Positions 20,836 to 30,251 of a stretch of 64,000 nucleotides of DNA are shown here, piece after piece. The notes under the pieces were generated by a model that did not search any database, had not been told where the DNA came from, and saw only the letters and a list, made by a program, of their open reading frames with translations. This stretch comes from Anolis sagrei (taxonomy: Eukaryota; Chordata; Lepidosauria; Squamata; Anolidae), in the NCBI RefSeq assembly GCF_037176765.1, contig NC_090025.1, positions 165,962,822-166,026,821 on the forward strand, read 5' to 3'. The translations under genes were made by a program, and so were the position numbers. Numbering within the stretch: the stretch's first letter is position 1; the number at the start of each line of letters is the position of its first letter.

Positions 20836-21052
20836 TATAAATGGATCTGCACTGTAGAATCAATGCAGTTGGATACCACTTGAATTGCCATGGCTCAGTG
20901 CTCCTGAGAGCTCTAGTTCCCTCAAGGTCTTCTGCCTTATCTTCCCAAGTGGAAGGATGCATCACCAAGCTACAACACCTAGGATTCCATAGCATTGAGT
21001 AAAGTAGCAGGTAAAGTGGTGTCAAACACCATTAATTCTACAGTGTAAATAC
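20836..21052. repeat. MITE (unassigned family)
   Basis: Left 'gcactgtagaatcaatgcag' and right 'attaattctacagtgtaaat' are inverted partners. The inside carries 'tgccatggctcagtgct' and 'tccatagcattga'. Same family as 31595, 46212 and 51290. Confidence 0.65.
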
Positions 21053-21058
21053 TCTCAA

Positions 21059-21345
21059 CAGGGACCACTTTGACCAGTGACCACATTGACCAAGGAGGGA
21101 TCACTTTGACCAAGGAGGGACCACTTTGACCAGGGGGGATCTTTTTTGACCAAAGAGGGATCTTTTTGACCAAGGAGGGATCTTTTTGAACAAGGAGGGA
21201 CCACTTTGACCAAGGATGGACCCTTTTGACCAAGGAGGAACCCTTTTGACCAAGGAGGAACCTTTTTGATCAAGGAAGGACCACTTTGACCAAGGAGGGA
21301 CCACTTTGACCAAGGAGGGACCACTTTGACCAGGGACCACTCTCC
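21059..21345. repeat. 20-bp minisatellite
   Basis: About 14 units of GACCAAGGAGGGACCACTTT with variants (GATCTTTTT, GAACCCTTTT). All three reverse frames stay open because the unit lacks stops (PSLVKV/PPWSK-type peptide), so those frames are not genes. Confidence 0.95.
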
Positions 21346-21872
21346 AACATTAGTACCACAAGGGTTACCAATTAGTTTTTGGTCAACTTTAGATACAGTT
21401 TGACTATTTGGGGTGCTGATTCAGAAAATTGCATTTGATAGACCACATCAGCTCAAGTTTCTGATACAGAACATATGCCATCCAGTAGTCGCCATCCGCT
21501 CACCCAGAGAAAACCGTATTTGTGGTAGTAGTAATCTTTGTCTCCCCTCCCAACATCCCCATTGCCACTGCACTATAACAGGATTTCATTATATCAGTTG
21601 CTTCCGTTGCCACATGGCTTTGAGGCAATGGTGTAGTAATGGTGAGGCCATGGACCTTATTTTTGTTCTTGCAGACCATGGACCACAAGTTGGAAACCAC
21701 TGCAATTGTTTACATGTTAGGAGTTTTTAAAAGACCAGAGGATTTGGGACAGATATACAGTTTTGAATGAGGGGGTGAGGTTTCCCCATCATAATATTAC
21801 TAGTTCTCCAGTGGGAAGAAAAGAGAATACAAGTATCTGTATTTTTCAATTAATAGCAGCGTGGAATTAAAA
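21346..21872. other. C1QTNF6 intron 1, no recognised feature
   Basis: No repeat or exon recognised. Confidence 0.4.
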
Positions 21873-21874
21873 TA

Positions 21875-22090
21875 AAATGGGTGTGTGTGAGCGCCTTCAA
21901 GTCCCTTATCAGCTTAGAGGTTCATAGTGATTCCATGAATTTCATAGGGTTTTCTTAGACAAGTAATGATCAGTGGTTTTACCACTTCCTGCCTGTGAAA
22001 TGCCCCCTGCAGCACTTGGTATTCATTGATGGCCTCCCATTCCAATAACAAATCCTGTTTAGCTTCCAAGATCAAATGACTCTAGTGCCT
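21875..22090 (-). repeat. 5S-derived SINE
   Basis: Reverse strand: 'gatcttggaagctaaacagg', then 'ggaatgggaggccatcaatg' (5S-like), body 'cttgtctaagaaaaccctat', end 'gacttgaaggcgctcacaca'. Same family as 12970 and 42845. Confidence 0.75.
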
Positions 22091-22096
22091 TTAGGG

Positions 22097-22223
22097 CAGT
22101 GGTTCTCAACCTGTGGGTCCCCAGAAGTGTTGGCTTTCAACTCCCAGCAATCCTAACAGCTGGCTGGGATTTTTGAGAGTTGTAGGCCAAGACACCTGGG
22201 GACCCACAGGTTAAGAACCACTG
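22097..22223. mobile_element. 127-bp palindromic hAT MITE
   Basis: CAGTGGTTCTCAACCTGTGG at the left and its inverted partner CCACAGGTTAAGAACCACTG at the right. Perfect 8-bp target duplication CTTTAGGG (22089-22096 and 22224-22231). Confidence 0.92.
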
Positions 22224-22231
22224 CTTTAGGG

Positions 22232-22688
22232 TATTAGTCTGTATTTTAAATGGAGAAACTTCATGACCATTCATGTAGTTCCTATCCAATCTCCTTCCTC
22301 GCCCTCCACAGATGCTTTTAACAAAACAAAACAAAAGTGATAAAAAATTCTAGTCAGAGATTTCCCATGGTACATCTAGTCTGTTTATTTTGCATTGAGT
22401 AGGAAGTTTATTTTAGACGTTTCTAACATTTATGAGAAAACTTGGCTTTCTCCATTCATTTCATCAGAGTCACCTGCAAATGTGGCAGCACCATCTAGTG
22501 ACTGGTTCATCCAAGAGAGACATTTGTCACTGTACAATGGCCTTTGCCTCTGCAAAGTTGTCATTTATAATCTATGTTGGAAGAAAAATATCTGTGCCTT
22601 TCACAGCAGCTGGAGAATGACAACTATTATCCCCATCCAGCTGGTTGGAGGCTACCAGATTAGGAAGAATTCACACAATCCATCTTGG
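22232..22688. other. C1QTNF6 intron 1, no recognised feature
   Basis: Unique-looking sequence. No splice-flanked frame supported. Confidence 0.4.
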
Positions 22689-22689
22689 T

Positions 22690-23035
22690 CTCTGGACTGC
22701 TGTGAGTTTTCCAGGCTGTATGGCCATGTTCTAGAAGCATTCTCTCCTGACATTTAGCCCACATCTATGGCTGGCATCCTCAGAGGTTGTGAGGTCTGTT
22801 GAAAACTAGGCAAGTGAGTTTTATATATCTGTAGAATGTCCAGGATGGGAGAAAGAACTCTTGTCTGTTTGGAGCAAGTGTGAATGTTGCAATTGGTCAC
22901 CTTGAGTAGCATCGAATGGCCTTGCAGCTTCAAAGACTAGATGACACCTGCCTGTGGGAATCCTTTGTTGGGAGGGGTTAATTCACCCTGATGGTTTCAT
23001 CTCAGAAATTCCCCTGTTGTCTGAGTGTTCCTCTT
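22690..23035 (-). mobile_element. PLE fragment, reverse orientation
   Basis: Begins with the inverted PLE terminus (ccaggctgtatggccatgtt, then ctctcctgacattt). It continues through 'tatatctgtagaatgtccag', 'gagcaagtgtgaatgttgca' and 'aatcctttgttgggagggg', which match the reverse complement of 9954-10100. Confidence 0.75.
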
Positions 23036-23189
23036 TATTTACTGTACTGATTTTCATTAGAAACAACTTATTTAAAAGAGATAACAACAACAACAACAAC
23101 ATGCATCTTATTTATTTAGCATTATGAGTTCAAATTCTGAGAACTGGAGAAGGATATAATTCGAACAACCTGTCCCTCCTTGTTGCCTC

Positions 23190-23445
23190 CGAGGTAGGCA
23201 TGTAGCTGGGGGGAGGGGGGCTTGAGGGGCTTCAGCCCCCACTCCCGAAATTCTCATGGTGGTCCGCGAGAAGGTCTTACTGGTACATTATTTAAACTGT
23301 TATGTTTATTCATATCATGATCTGATTACCATGCTCAATATATCCCATATGCATGGGGGTATTGGAATAACGATACAAAAATTAAACTCAGCCCCCCCCC
23401 CCCCCCCCCCGGAATCAAAATCCTGGCTACGGGCCTGCTCCCATA
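23190..23445. mobile_element. Probable DNA transposon with inherent poly(C/G) ends
   Basis: Left 'aggcatgtagctggggggag' and right 'cctggctacgggcctg' look like imperfect inverted ends, each next to a G- or C-rich tract (19-C run at 23392-23410) and GGCTTCAGCCCCC/CTCAGCCCCC. Superfamily not assigned. Confidence 0.5.
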
Positions 23446-23531
23446 GATAATCAAGACATAATAGGCCGTCCTTTCACATTCCCTTATTTTTAGTTCTCCT
23501 GATTTTCCTTGTTTTCTCCCAGCAGTTCACC

Positions 23532-23769
23532 ATGGAAGCTACCTGGCTACAAATCCCCTTGGCCTTCCTCATACTTCCACTGTTGGTGTTTGGAGCTCCT
23601 GCTGATGAATCTGCTCCCCAAGATGTTTCAACTACCTTGAGGGATTGCAAGCGTTGCTGTGATCCCCTGGATGTCTCTACATCTGAGTCCCATCATGGCA
23701 CAAGTCCCCGCTCCTCACCTTATGTAATACCAGAGGTGCGTCCATATATCAACATCACCATTCTGAAGG
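23532..23769 (+). CDS. C1QTNF6: C1QTNF6 (CTRP6), first coding exon
   Basis: Encodes residues 1-79 plus the first base of codon 80. The start has a strong ACCATGG context 9 bp after the acceptor TTTCTCCCAG (exon from 23523). Residues 1-21 form a hydrophobic signal peptide (WLQIPLAFLILPLLVFGA); the protein is secreted. C39, C42 and C43 in the CKRCCDPLD motif match the C..RCC segment in human CTRP6 that is thought to aid oligomerisation. SSPYVIPEVRPYINITILKG at residues 61-80 is nearly identical to the human protein and contains an N-glycosylation sequon at N74. The donor AAGG|GTAAGTG leaves phase 1, matching the next exon. CTRP6 is an adipokine-like plasma protein reported to inhibit the alternative complement pathway. 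The paralogue C1QTNF1 is the main alternative, but the VIPEVRPYI stretch and the neighbouring IL2RB favour C1QTNF6. Confidence 0.93.
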
Positions 23770-24101
23770 GTAAGTGTAGAGCAGCCCTCCAGAGCCTTCC
23801 CTTTTCCTTCTTTTGATGTGTCTTCCCAACCTAGGATCACTAGGTTAGAAGCTCCCTACAAGAAGAGAACAGTTTTTTGATGATAGGCCTTTATAAAGTA
23901 TCAACTACAATGTAGTCATTGGGTGAGTGTCTGTACATATTCAGTAAGAACCGTGTATCAAAGGAAACCCTATCCCATGTTCAATTTGCTAGATCCTCCA
24001 GTTGATTGCATTAGAAGATGTAGCAAATTTCTAGAGAGGATATTGTATGGTATGCTGATAATTGAATGGTGTTTGTTCATATCCACGGTTTCATGTAATT
24101 G

Positions 24102-24335
24102 GGTTGATTTAGGTTTTTCAGGCTATATGGTCATGTTCTAGAAACATTCTCTCCTGACGTTTCACCTGCATCTATGGCAGGCATTCTCAGAGATTGTGAG
24201 GTCCTCACAACCTCTGAGGATGCCTGACATAGATGCAGGTGAAACATCAGGAGAGAGTTTTTCTAGGACATGGCCATATAGCCTGAAAAACCTACAACTC
24301 AGTGATTCTGACCATGAAAGCCTTCAACAATCCAT
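24102..24335. mobile_element. PLE foldback element with 13-bp target duplication
   Basis: Two PLE terminal blocks in inverted orientation, centred near 24205 (GAGGTCCTC), with arms of about 95 bp: 'ggctatatggtcatgttcta' against 'aggacatggccatatagcc'. Flanked by perfect direct repeats TTTCATGTAATTG (24089-24101 and 24336-24348). It lies in the intron between the two C1QTNF6 coding exons. No coding sequence. Confidence 0.85.
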
Positions 24336-24349
24336 TTTCATGTAATTGT

Positions 24350-25000
24350 TGTTTGAGTGGAAATATATCTTTAATAGATATGGGGGGTTGACTATAGAAT
24401 CATACATTAGTAAGAGACCACATCCAGTCCAACCCTCTGCCATGCAGGAAAACACAAACCACTCCAACAGAAGTCCATTTCATGCTAAGTTTAGCTTATG
24501 TACAGCTAAATAAACTATGACTGGCATCCTATTAGTGACATGCAAAGCACCATGTAAGTGAATGGTGCTTTCATTTTTCTTTTGGGCATTGTGGAGATCA
24601 GATTTTTTTTCTTTTCTTATACAATGATCAAAACCTCTCTTAAATCTTACTTTTTACATGCTGCACTGGCCACAGACTTCTTCTGGCTGATGGAAAGTGG
24701 GAGATGGCAGTAGAGAACCATCCAGTCATGAGCATGTAGATGGATGTGCAGTGATGAGTCCATCTTCTGGAAGTCCTGGAGGACCACATCATTGCTCTTA
24801 AATCAGCTGCAGGCATATAGCCGAGTGTTTGCCCACCACTGCCCTCCCTCTCTCTACTTCCCAATAAATAGCTGAATGTGTGGGTACAGAATGTAAAAGG
24901 TAGATTTTTGCAAAGAGGGAGGGGAGAGAAGAGAAGACAGGATGTAATCCGCTCAAGTGATGATTAACGGCATTTATCATAATATAGGATTTTTACCTAT
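24350..25000. other. C1QTNF6 intron 2; small CR1 fragment
   Basis: 'atagaatcatacattagtaa' to 'cactccaacag' (about 24396-24470) is a reverse-strand CR1 tail. The rest is unrecognised. Confidence 0.5.
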
Positions 25001-25004
25001 ATTT

Positions 25005-25168
25005 CTCAGTGCTGATTATAAGTCCAACATATGGTGATCCTAAGGTGAACCTTTCACAGGGTTTTCTGGGGCTGAAAATCTGTGATCGCCTAATGGGTTT
25101 CCATGGCTAAGCAGGAAATCACATCCTGGTCTCTAGAGTCATAGCCCAATGCTCAAATCTGGTTTGTC
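25005..25168 (-). repeat. tRNA-derived squamate SINE fragment
   Basis: 'atggtgatcctaaggtgaac', 'tcacagggttttctggggct', 'aatgggtttccatggctaag' and 'ctggtctctagagtcatagc' are reverse-strand SINE segments. Confidence 0.75.
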
Positions 25169-25282
25169 CATCCCTTTGGTGGAGATTTCCCCAGTTTGGT
25201 GCCCTCAGATGTACCAGACTACAATTCTCACTGTAGTTCTTCTAGTTGGGGTGATGAGAGTTGTAATCTGATCTTTCTAGCA

Positions 25283-25417
25283 CAGTGATTCGCAACCTGT
25301 AGGTCCCCAGATGTTTTGGCCTTCAGCTCCCAGAAATCCTAACAGCTGGTAAACTGGCTGGGATTTCTGGGAGTTGTAGGCCAAAAAACCTATTGACCCA
25401 CAGGTTGAGAACCACTG
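25283..25417. mobile_element. Palindromic hAT MITE
   Basis: CAGTGATTCGCAACCTGTAG on the left and CCACAGGTTGAGAACCACTG on the right. Flanks TTCTAGCA and GTCTAGAA match at 6 of 8 positions, a decayed target duplication. Same family as 22097. Confidence 0.75.
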
Positions 25418-25424
25418 GTCTAGA

Positions 25425-26425
25425 AAGCATTGTGAGTCAGAAGGATGCCATATAAAGTCTTATAGTTAGTTTCATTTATAGGTAGAAAAAAAAAGATTCT
25501 GTAAAAGTCCAGGATCCCAAGACCTCCAGTTCTGGAGATCAGATGTATTGCAGATTTCTAGAGTAGACAAGTAGAGGCTAGTCTATCCATTTCACTGTAG
25601 AAGAGCTACAGCTTTTATAATATATAACATATATAATAATATGTATAATATTGTATATCTGTAAATCAATATCTATATATTATTTGAACATTTCCTTTCT
25701 CTGAGGCTTCCAAAAATCTTCTTTTCCTTCTCCTACTGTGATTTCTCCTATAGCTGAATTTGCTTTCCATCGTGCCCAAAACACCAGTGCCCCATCACTG
25801 CTGCTAGTTTTTGTGCCAGCATTTAATCACAGTTATCAAGAAGATTGCAGAAATGTGGAAACACACTATGAGTCAGGGCTTCCAGATCACCCACATAGGC
25901 CGGAAGTACTTAATAAGAACCCTGCTGAAATAAATCAAAGACCTGCCCAGTATTTTGTTCCTGCATTGACCACCAAAATACCCATGTGAATCCCACATGC
26001 CTAACACTGGCACAGTCATATCCTTCCACTGCTATTCCCTATTAACTAGTACCCAGTGGTATACTATATTTGATAATAGTGATAGTCTATAAATAACATG
26101 ACTAATAGCAATTGGATACTTTCTCCTCCTTGAATTTGTCAAACCATCCCTTTGAAATACCACCAGACAATCAAACTAAATATACAAGGGGAACACATAT
26201 TCCTTATAAAAGAACTTCCCTCAACTGGAGTTCTTTAAATATACACACCTCAGCAATCAGATTTGTAATCTATTAATCAGGCATAAAGTAAAGCATGCTA
26301 AATGTAAGATACAGAGGAAAATTATGTGGCCTTTCACCACTTGAGGGAGTAGCTCTGCAACAAACATGTTAACATCACCCTGAGTTGGTGTCCATTATTA
26401 CATCTTGTGACAGGAAGTTCCATAG
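25425..26425. other. C1QTNF6 intron 2, mostly unrecognised
   Basis: AT-rich (TATATAATAATATG-type) stretch at about 25615-25690. An open frame at 25738-25989 has no recognisable domain and no convincing donor, so it is not called an exon. Confidence 0.45.
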
Positions 26426-26429
26426 TTCA

Positions 26430-27095
26430 GTTCTGTGAAGCAAAGAACAGGGTGGGCATCCTGTATTCAGAATTCCAAAATACTCTAAAATCCAAAATTG
26501 TCTACATGAGTGGCTGAGATAGGAACACCTTTGCTTGTCAGGATCCAGTTTCCAGGCCCTTGGGTTTGGCACTGAAAACCAGGGTCCTGACGTAGGACAT
26601 TGATAAGGAACTTGCAGCTGCCGGCCTTGGAAGAAAATGGCTAGCAGATTGACAGGGATATTGCACAGGGTTTTTGCTTGGTGGGAAATGCATTTTCAAG
26701 TAAGTGGGTGTGTATATAAGGAGTGACCAACTGGCGCTGAGCAATCTTGGCTTTTCACATGTCCATGTTTCCAGCAGTAAAGTTTCTCTTGACACCGAAG
26801 CGCATTCCTGTGTTTTCATTGGGAGCAGCCGCTGTGAGCTGACATTTGCTGATGCTTCCATGTATGGTACACAAACTTTATTTCATACAAAAAAATATTA
26901 TATAAAATTATCTTCAGGTTATATGCATAAGGTGTATATGGGACACTAATGAATTTCATGTATAGACTTCGCTCTCATCACCAAATATGTCATTATATAT
27001 GTTTACACAAATACAGATAATCCAAAAATTTTAAAAAGTCAAAACACTTATGGTTCCAAGCATTTTGGAAAGGGGATGTTCAACCTATACTTCCT
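26430..27095 (-). mobile_element. Old TcMar/Kanga-like DNA transposon, interrupted by an LTR
   Basis: Reverse-strand reading runs from 'ggttgaacatcccctttcca' at the right to 'gaatacaggatgcccaccct' at the left. Internal stretches (catgagtggctgagatagga; ttatataaaattatcttcag; ataaggtgtatatgggacac) are shared with 46160-48500. The family 'gttgagtatcccttatcc' is widespread in vertebrates; superfamily assignment is from memory. Confidence 0.55.
26536..26844 (+). mobile_element. Solo LTR (endogenous retrovirus fossil)
   Basis: 309 bp with TGTCAG...CTGACA ends and a perfect 6-bp target duplication TTTGCT (26530-26535 and 26845-26850). A TATA-like TATATAAGG lies near 26713 and a possible AGTAAA poly(A) signal near 26777, giving U3-R-U5 order on the + strand. 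It sits inside the older DNA transposon, so it is younger than that element. No internal viral genes. Confidence 0.8.
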
Positions 27096-27376
27096 CTTAT
27101 CCCTTCTGAATCTCCCACCAGTCTGGTTCAGTGGATCACACTGAGTTCAATATTAAATGTGTCTGAGAGAGAAGTAAACATATCTGTGACCTTATTCTCC
27201 ATACCATGTATATGTTTATACTCCTATGTCTTATCAAACCCCAATTAATTTCACCCTAGGCTAGAAGACTCCTAGTACTGTGTGCTTTTTCACATATGGG
27301 AGTGAGTGGCTGGAGACCCATAGTATCCCTGAGATAATCACCCAGTCTTCTCTTTGCTTTTTTTCTCTTTTTGCAG

Positions 27377-27924
27377 GAGACAAAGGTGATCGAGGAGAAC
27401 CAGGAATTCCTGGGAAATGGGGAAAAGAAGGTCCACCAGGAGAACAGGGAGCTCCGGGCCCAAAGGGCAGCAAGGGACAGATGGGGACCCCAGGGGATCC
27501 CTGCAAACACCAATATGCTGCCTTCTCTGTGGGCCGCAAGAAGGCACTCCATAGCAGTGAGGGCTACCAGGCCTTGATCTTTGACTCTGTGTTTGTGAAC
27601 CTCTACAGCCACTTTGACATGTTCAAAGGCAAATTCTACTGTTATGTGGCTGGTTTATACTTTTTCAGCCTCAATGTCCACACTTGGAACTTCAAGGAGA
27701 CCTACATGCATGTCATGCGGAATGATCAGGAGGAAGTCATCCTCTATGCCCAACCCAGTGACCGCAGCATCATGCAAAGCCAGAGCCTGATGCTCGAACT
27801 ACGGGAGAATGATGAGGTCTGGGTTCGCCTCTACAAGCGCGAGCGCGACAATGCCATTTACAGCGATGATGTGGACATCTACATTACCTTCAGTGGCTAC
27901 CTGATTAAGCCTGCTCTTGAATAG
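27377..27924 (+). CDS. C1QTNF6: C1QTNF6 (CTRP6), last coding exon: collagen and C1q domains
   Basis: The acceptor TCTTTTTGCAG precedes GAGACAAAGG, completing codon 80 as Gly. With the previous exon it makes a 261-residue protein (human isoform about 259). Residues 80-121 form 14 uninterrupted Gly-X-Y triplets ([18 protein letters not shown] onward) for collagen-type trimerisation. From C122 the globular C1q domain (about 125-257) follows: [66 protein letters not shown]-type segment, then [13 protein letters not shown] before TAG. Two Cys near each other (C122, and the FYCYV Cys) are as in CTRP1/6. No frameshift or missing core residue is visible, so the gene looks functional. The collagen exon plus C1q domain in one exon is normal for this family. 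Confidence 0.95.
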
Positions 27925-29010
27925 ATGTTTTCTCCTCTGCCTCCTGAATGTCTGATATGCCTATGAACTGCAGCAGATTATACGCAGAAGCATCAAAAGG
28001 GAGAAGAAGAGGAGTTGAAACATAGCATGGAAAATTTTCTTTTTCAGACTGTAACTCTTAACATTCTGGAAACTGTAGCACAAAAAGGAACTCTTCTAAG
28101 CTCTGGATCAAGGAGGAGCAGGCTACACACTTGTTATCCCTCTCACCAAAGCTGCACACCATATCTGGACTTTAAGGCTTGGGGAGGATTTTTAAAAGTA
28201 TTGTTTAAAAGGTCCAGGTGACACATTATTATAAGCAAAATTGTGACCTCTGATAACTTCACGAGGCACATTTTTAATTCGGGGATATCTAAACAATGGG
28301 GAATTGCAGGGCCAGAGGTTTCACAGGTGGCCTTTATGGCTTATGTGGCCTGTGGACAGCACAATTTTTAGATGTGTGTGTGTGTTTTAAGTCGCCATAT
28401 GCTTGTTATAGGGTTTTTAAAGGCAAGGAATACCTAGATGCAATTTTCCCATTCTTTCCACTGAAATATACCCTACAACTCCTGGTATTCTTTTATGGTC
28501 ACCCTTCTACAACCACTTTGACATGTTCAAAGGGCTAAACCTGCTTAGCTTTCAAGACCAGACAGGATCTGGTGTCTTAGGGATATATAGGCAGGATACA
28601 ACTCTTGTTCCTTTGCTTAAAAAAGAAGGTGTTATATATCTAAGAGTGTGCACTGAAGAAAAGCAGCTATTCAGAATTGGAAGGCATCATTTATCTTCCC
28701 GTAACAGTTTCTGATTCATTCTCAAGCTTGCATGTTTTGCCAAATAAGGCTATAAGAACTAGGATCCCCAGGTTTCCTGAATATATCTGTGCTCCAACAA
28801 CCTGAGAATTTACCCTCCACTTTGACTGTTTGTTTTTTGGTTTGTTTTTTTGTAGTATTTGAAGTTACTATCCTGATCTTGCCCTTGCTTGTTGAGATCA
28901 GTTGGGCTACATTTCCATTATCCACATGGCTAAAGACAGTGGGAACTGCAAGTCATCTTGAGGTAACAAGGTTGAGGAATATATGGAAATAAATCATGCC
29001 ATTTTGGGGG
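27925..29010 (+). other. C1QTNF6: C1QTNF6 3' UTR (probable)
   Basis: The first AATAAA downstream of the stop is at 28988-28993, giving a UTR of about 1.08 kb. It contains a reverse-oriented 5S-type SINE (28470-28600) with an embedded 28-nt copy of coding sequence. The true cleavage site is unknown. Confidence 0.5.
28470..28600 (-). repeat. 5S-derived SINE remnant in 3' UTR
   Basis: Reverse strand: 'gtctggtcttgaaagctaag', then CAGGTTTAGCCC, an interruption, and 'gggtgaccataaaagaatac' then CAGGAGTTGTAGGG. This follows the 5S rRNA order. The interruption (28506-28533) is not SINE sequence. Confidence 0.6.
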
Positions 29011-29880
29011 GCAGAAAATGCTCAAGTCATCATGGTCCTGAAGAGTTGTTGGCTCCCAGTAATTCTAAAAGATAGTTTTCCCAAGAACTAGCTACTTCAG
29101 GCATGGGTAAATAAGGAGGAAAGAAGATATCTAAAGCAAGTGTTTTCTTTCTGATTCTTACAAGTGTAATCTTCTGAGACGTCTTATGTGAACCTTTCTG
29201 AAAACTCTAATATTAGGATGGTGAAACAATGTTACCATCAGTGGTGCTAAATGTCAATTCCCATCACCTTTCAGCATGGGCCAGTCTGACTGAGGCTGTA
29301 ATCCAGCAATATCTATAGGGTTTCATATTCTTCATACCTGCTCTATAGCGCTACCTTGATATTATAACTTAACTTTGCTAGAAATAGCAGCTTCCAGATG
29401 TATTGGATTCCCATGCCTATTGTCCCCATCAGCCCTTTTGCTTGGGGTTTAGGGATATTATATTTCAACACATTTGGAAGGCATGAGATCACAGAAAGCC
29501 ATGGTATTTTAACATAAATGTCTATCTACAAATAGTAGAGAGATCCAATGTACAATGTGCTTCATGGGTGCAACTACAGATTGGGGGCCAAATGAAGGCA
29601 TTGCCCCCCTAATAATAATTCTGCCTCCAAAATTAGTTTTTCCCTTTAGTTCCCAAATGAGACGTTAAAAATATTAATACCTAGAATGGTTATAGTTTGC
29701 ATTCCCTTGGTATCTTTGCCTACCCCCCCCCCCCATTTTTGTGGTCTAAACTATACTTCTAAATGCTCAAATGGAGATTTTAAGTAATTGCAATATTTTA
29801 TTTTTGCAACAGCAGCAAAACGGTTTCTGAAAAATTAATTCTTATTTGAATGGGCAATGCCCTCATCATACTGTTATCCT
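29010..29880. other. Intergenic, no gene; poly(C) tract
   Basis: 12-C run at 29723-29734. No clear repeats otherwise. Confidence 0.45.
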
Positions 29881-29902
29881 CTTTAGCTGCATCATTGCAC
29901 TC

Positions 29903-29978
29903 CTCTCTGTCATTCCTTCTGTCATTCCTTCTGTCAATTTCTGTCATTCCTTCTGTCAATTTCTGTCATTCCTTGAAG
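29903..29978. repeat. Short minisatellite
   Basis: Iterations of TGTCATTCCTTC and TGTCAATTTC (units about 11-12 bp, in a 22-bp pair) spanning about 75 bp. Confidence 0.85.
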
Positions 29979-30059
29979 CTGATAGAGATAGATCAACAAA
30001 TGAAAACTATGTATCCCATCTCCTGAATTTTACAGGTTTTTCTAGGTATTTGGATAAAG

Positions 30060-30243
30060 CAGGCACAGGTGAACTTTTTTGCCTTAGGACCTCATTGAGG
30101 GCTCTTGGCTGCAGCATGTCTTCCTCCCTTGTTATTTTGGCATAAGGACGCGGTGGCCAGGAGGACAAGGAAAATGAGGAAGGCCTGAGGTAAGCACCCA
30201 GGGGGCCACATCTGCCCCCCGGGCCTTAGTTTGCCCATGCCTG
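30060..30243. mobile_element. hAT MITE
   Basis: CAGGCACAGGTGAACTTTTT at the left and TTAGTTTGCCCATGCCTG at the right. Flanks GGATAAAG (30052-30059) and AGATAAAG (30244-30251) match at 7 of 8. Ends are related to the palindromic element at 20584. Confidence 0.75.
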
Positions 30244-30251
30244 AGATAAAG

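Noticed and set aside
20118-21025. Long reverse-strand open frames over the C1QTNF6 CpG island (170-258 residues)
   Set aside because: GC-rich DNA has few stops; peptides are Pro/Ser-rich without domains and overlap a palindromic MITE.
21055-21340. Repetitive reverse-strand proteins (WSKVVPPWSK-type)
   Set aside because: Purely the translation of the 20-bp minisatellite; open in all three frames.
25738-25989. Additional exon of C1QTNF6 between the two coding exons
   Set aside because: The known exons join directly in phase 1 and reproduce the normal protein length; this frame has no family similarity.
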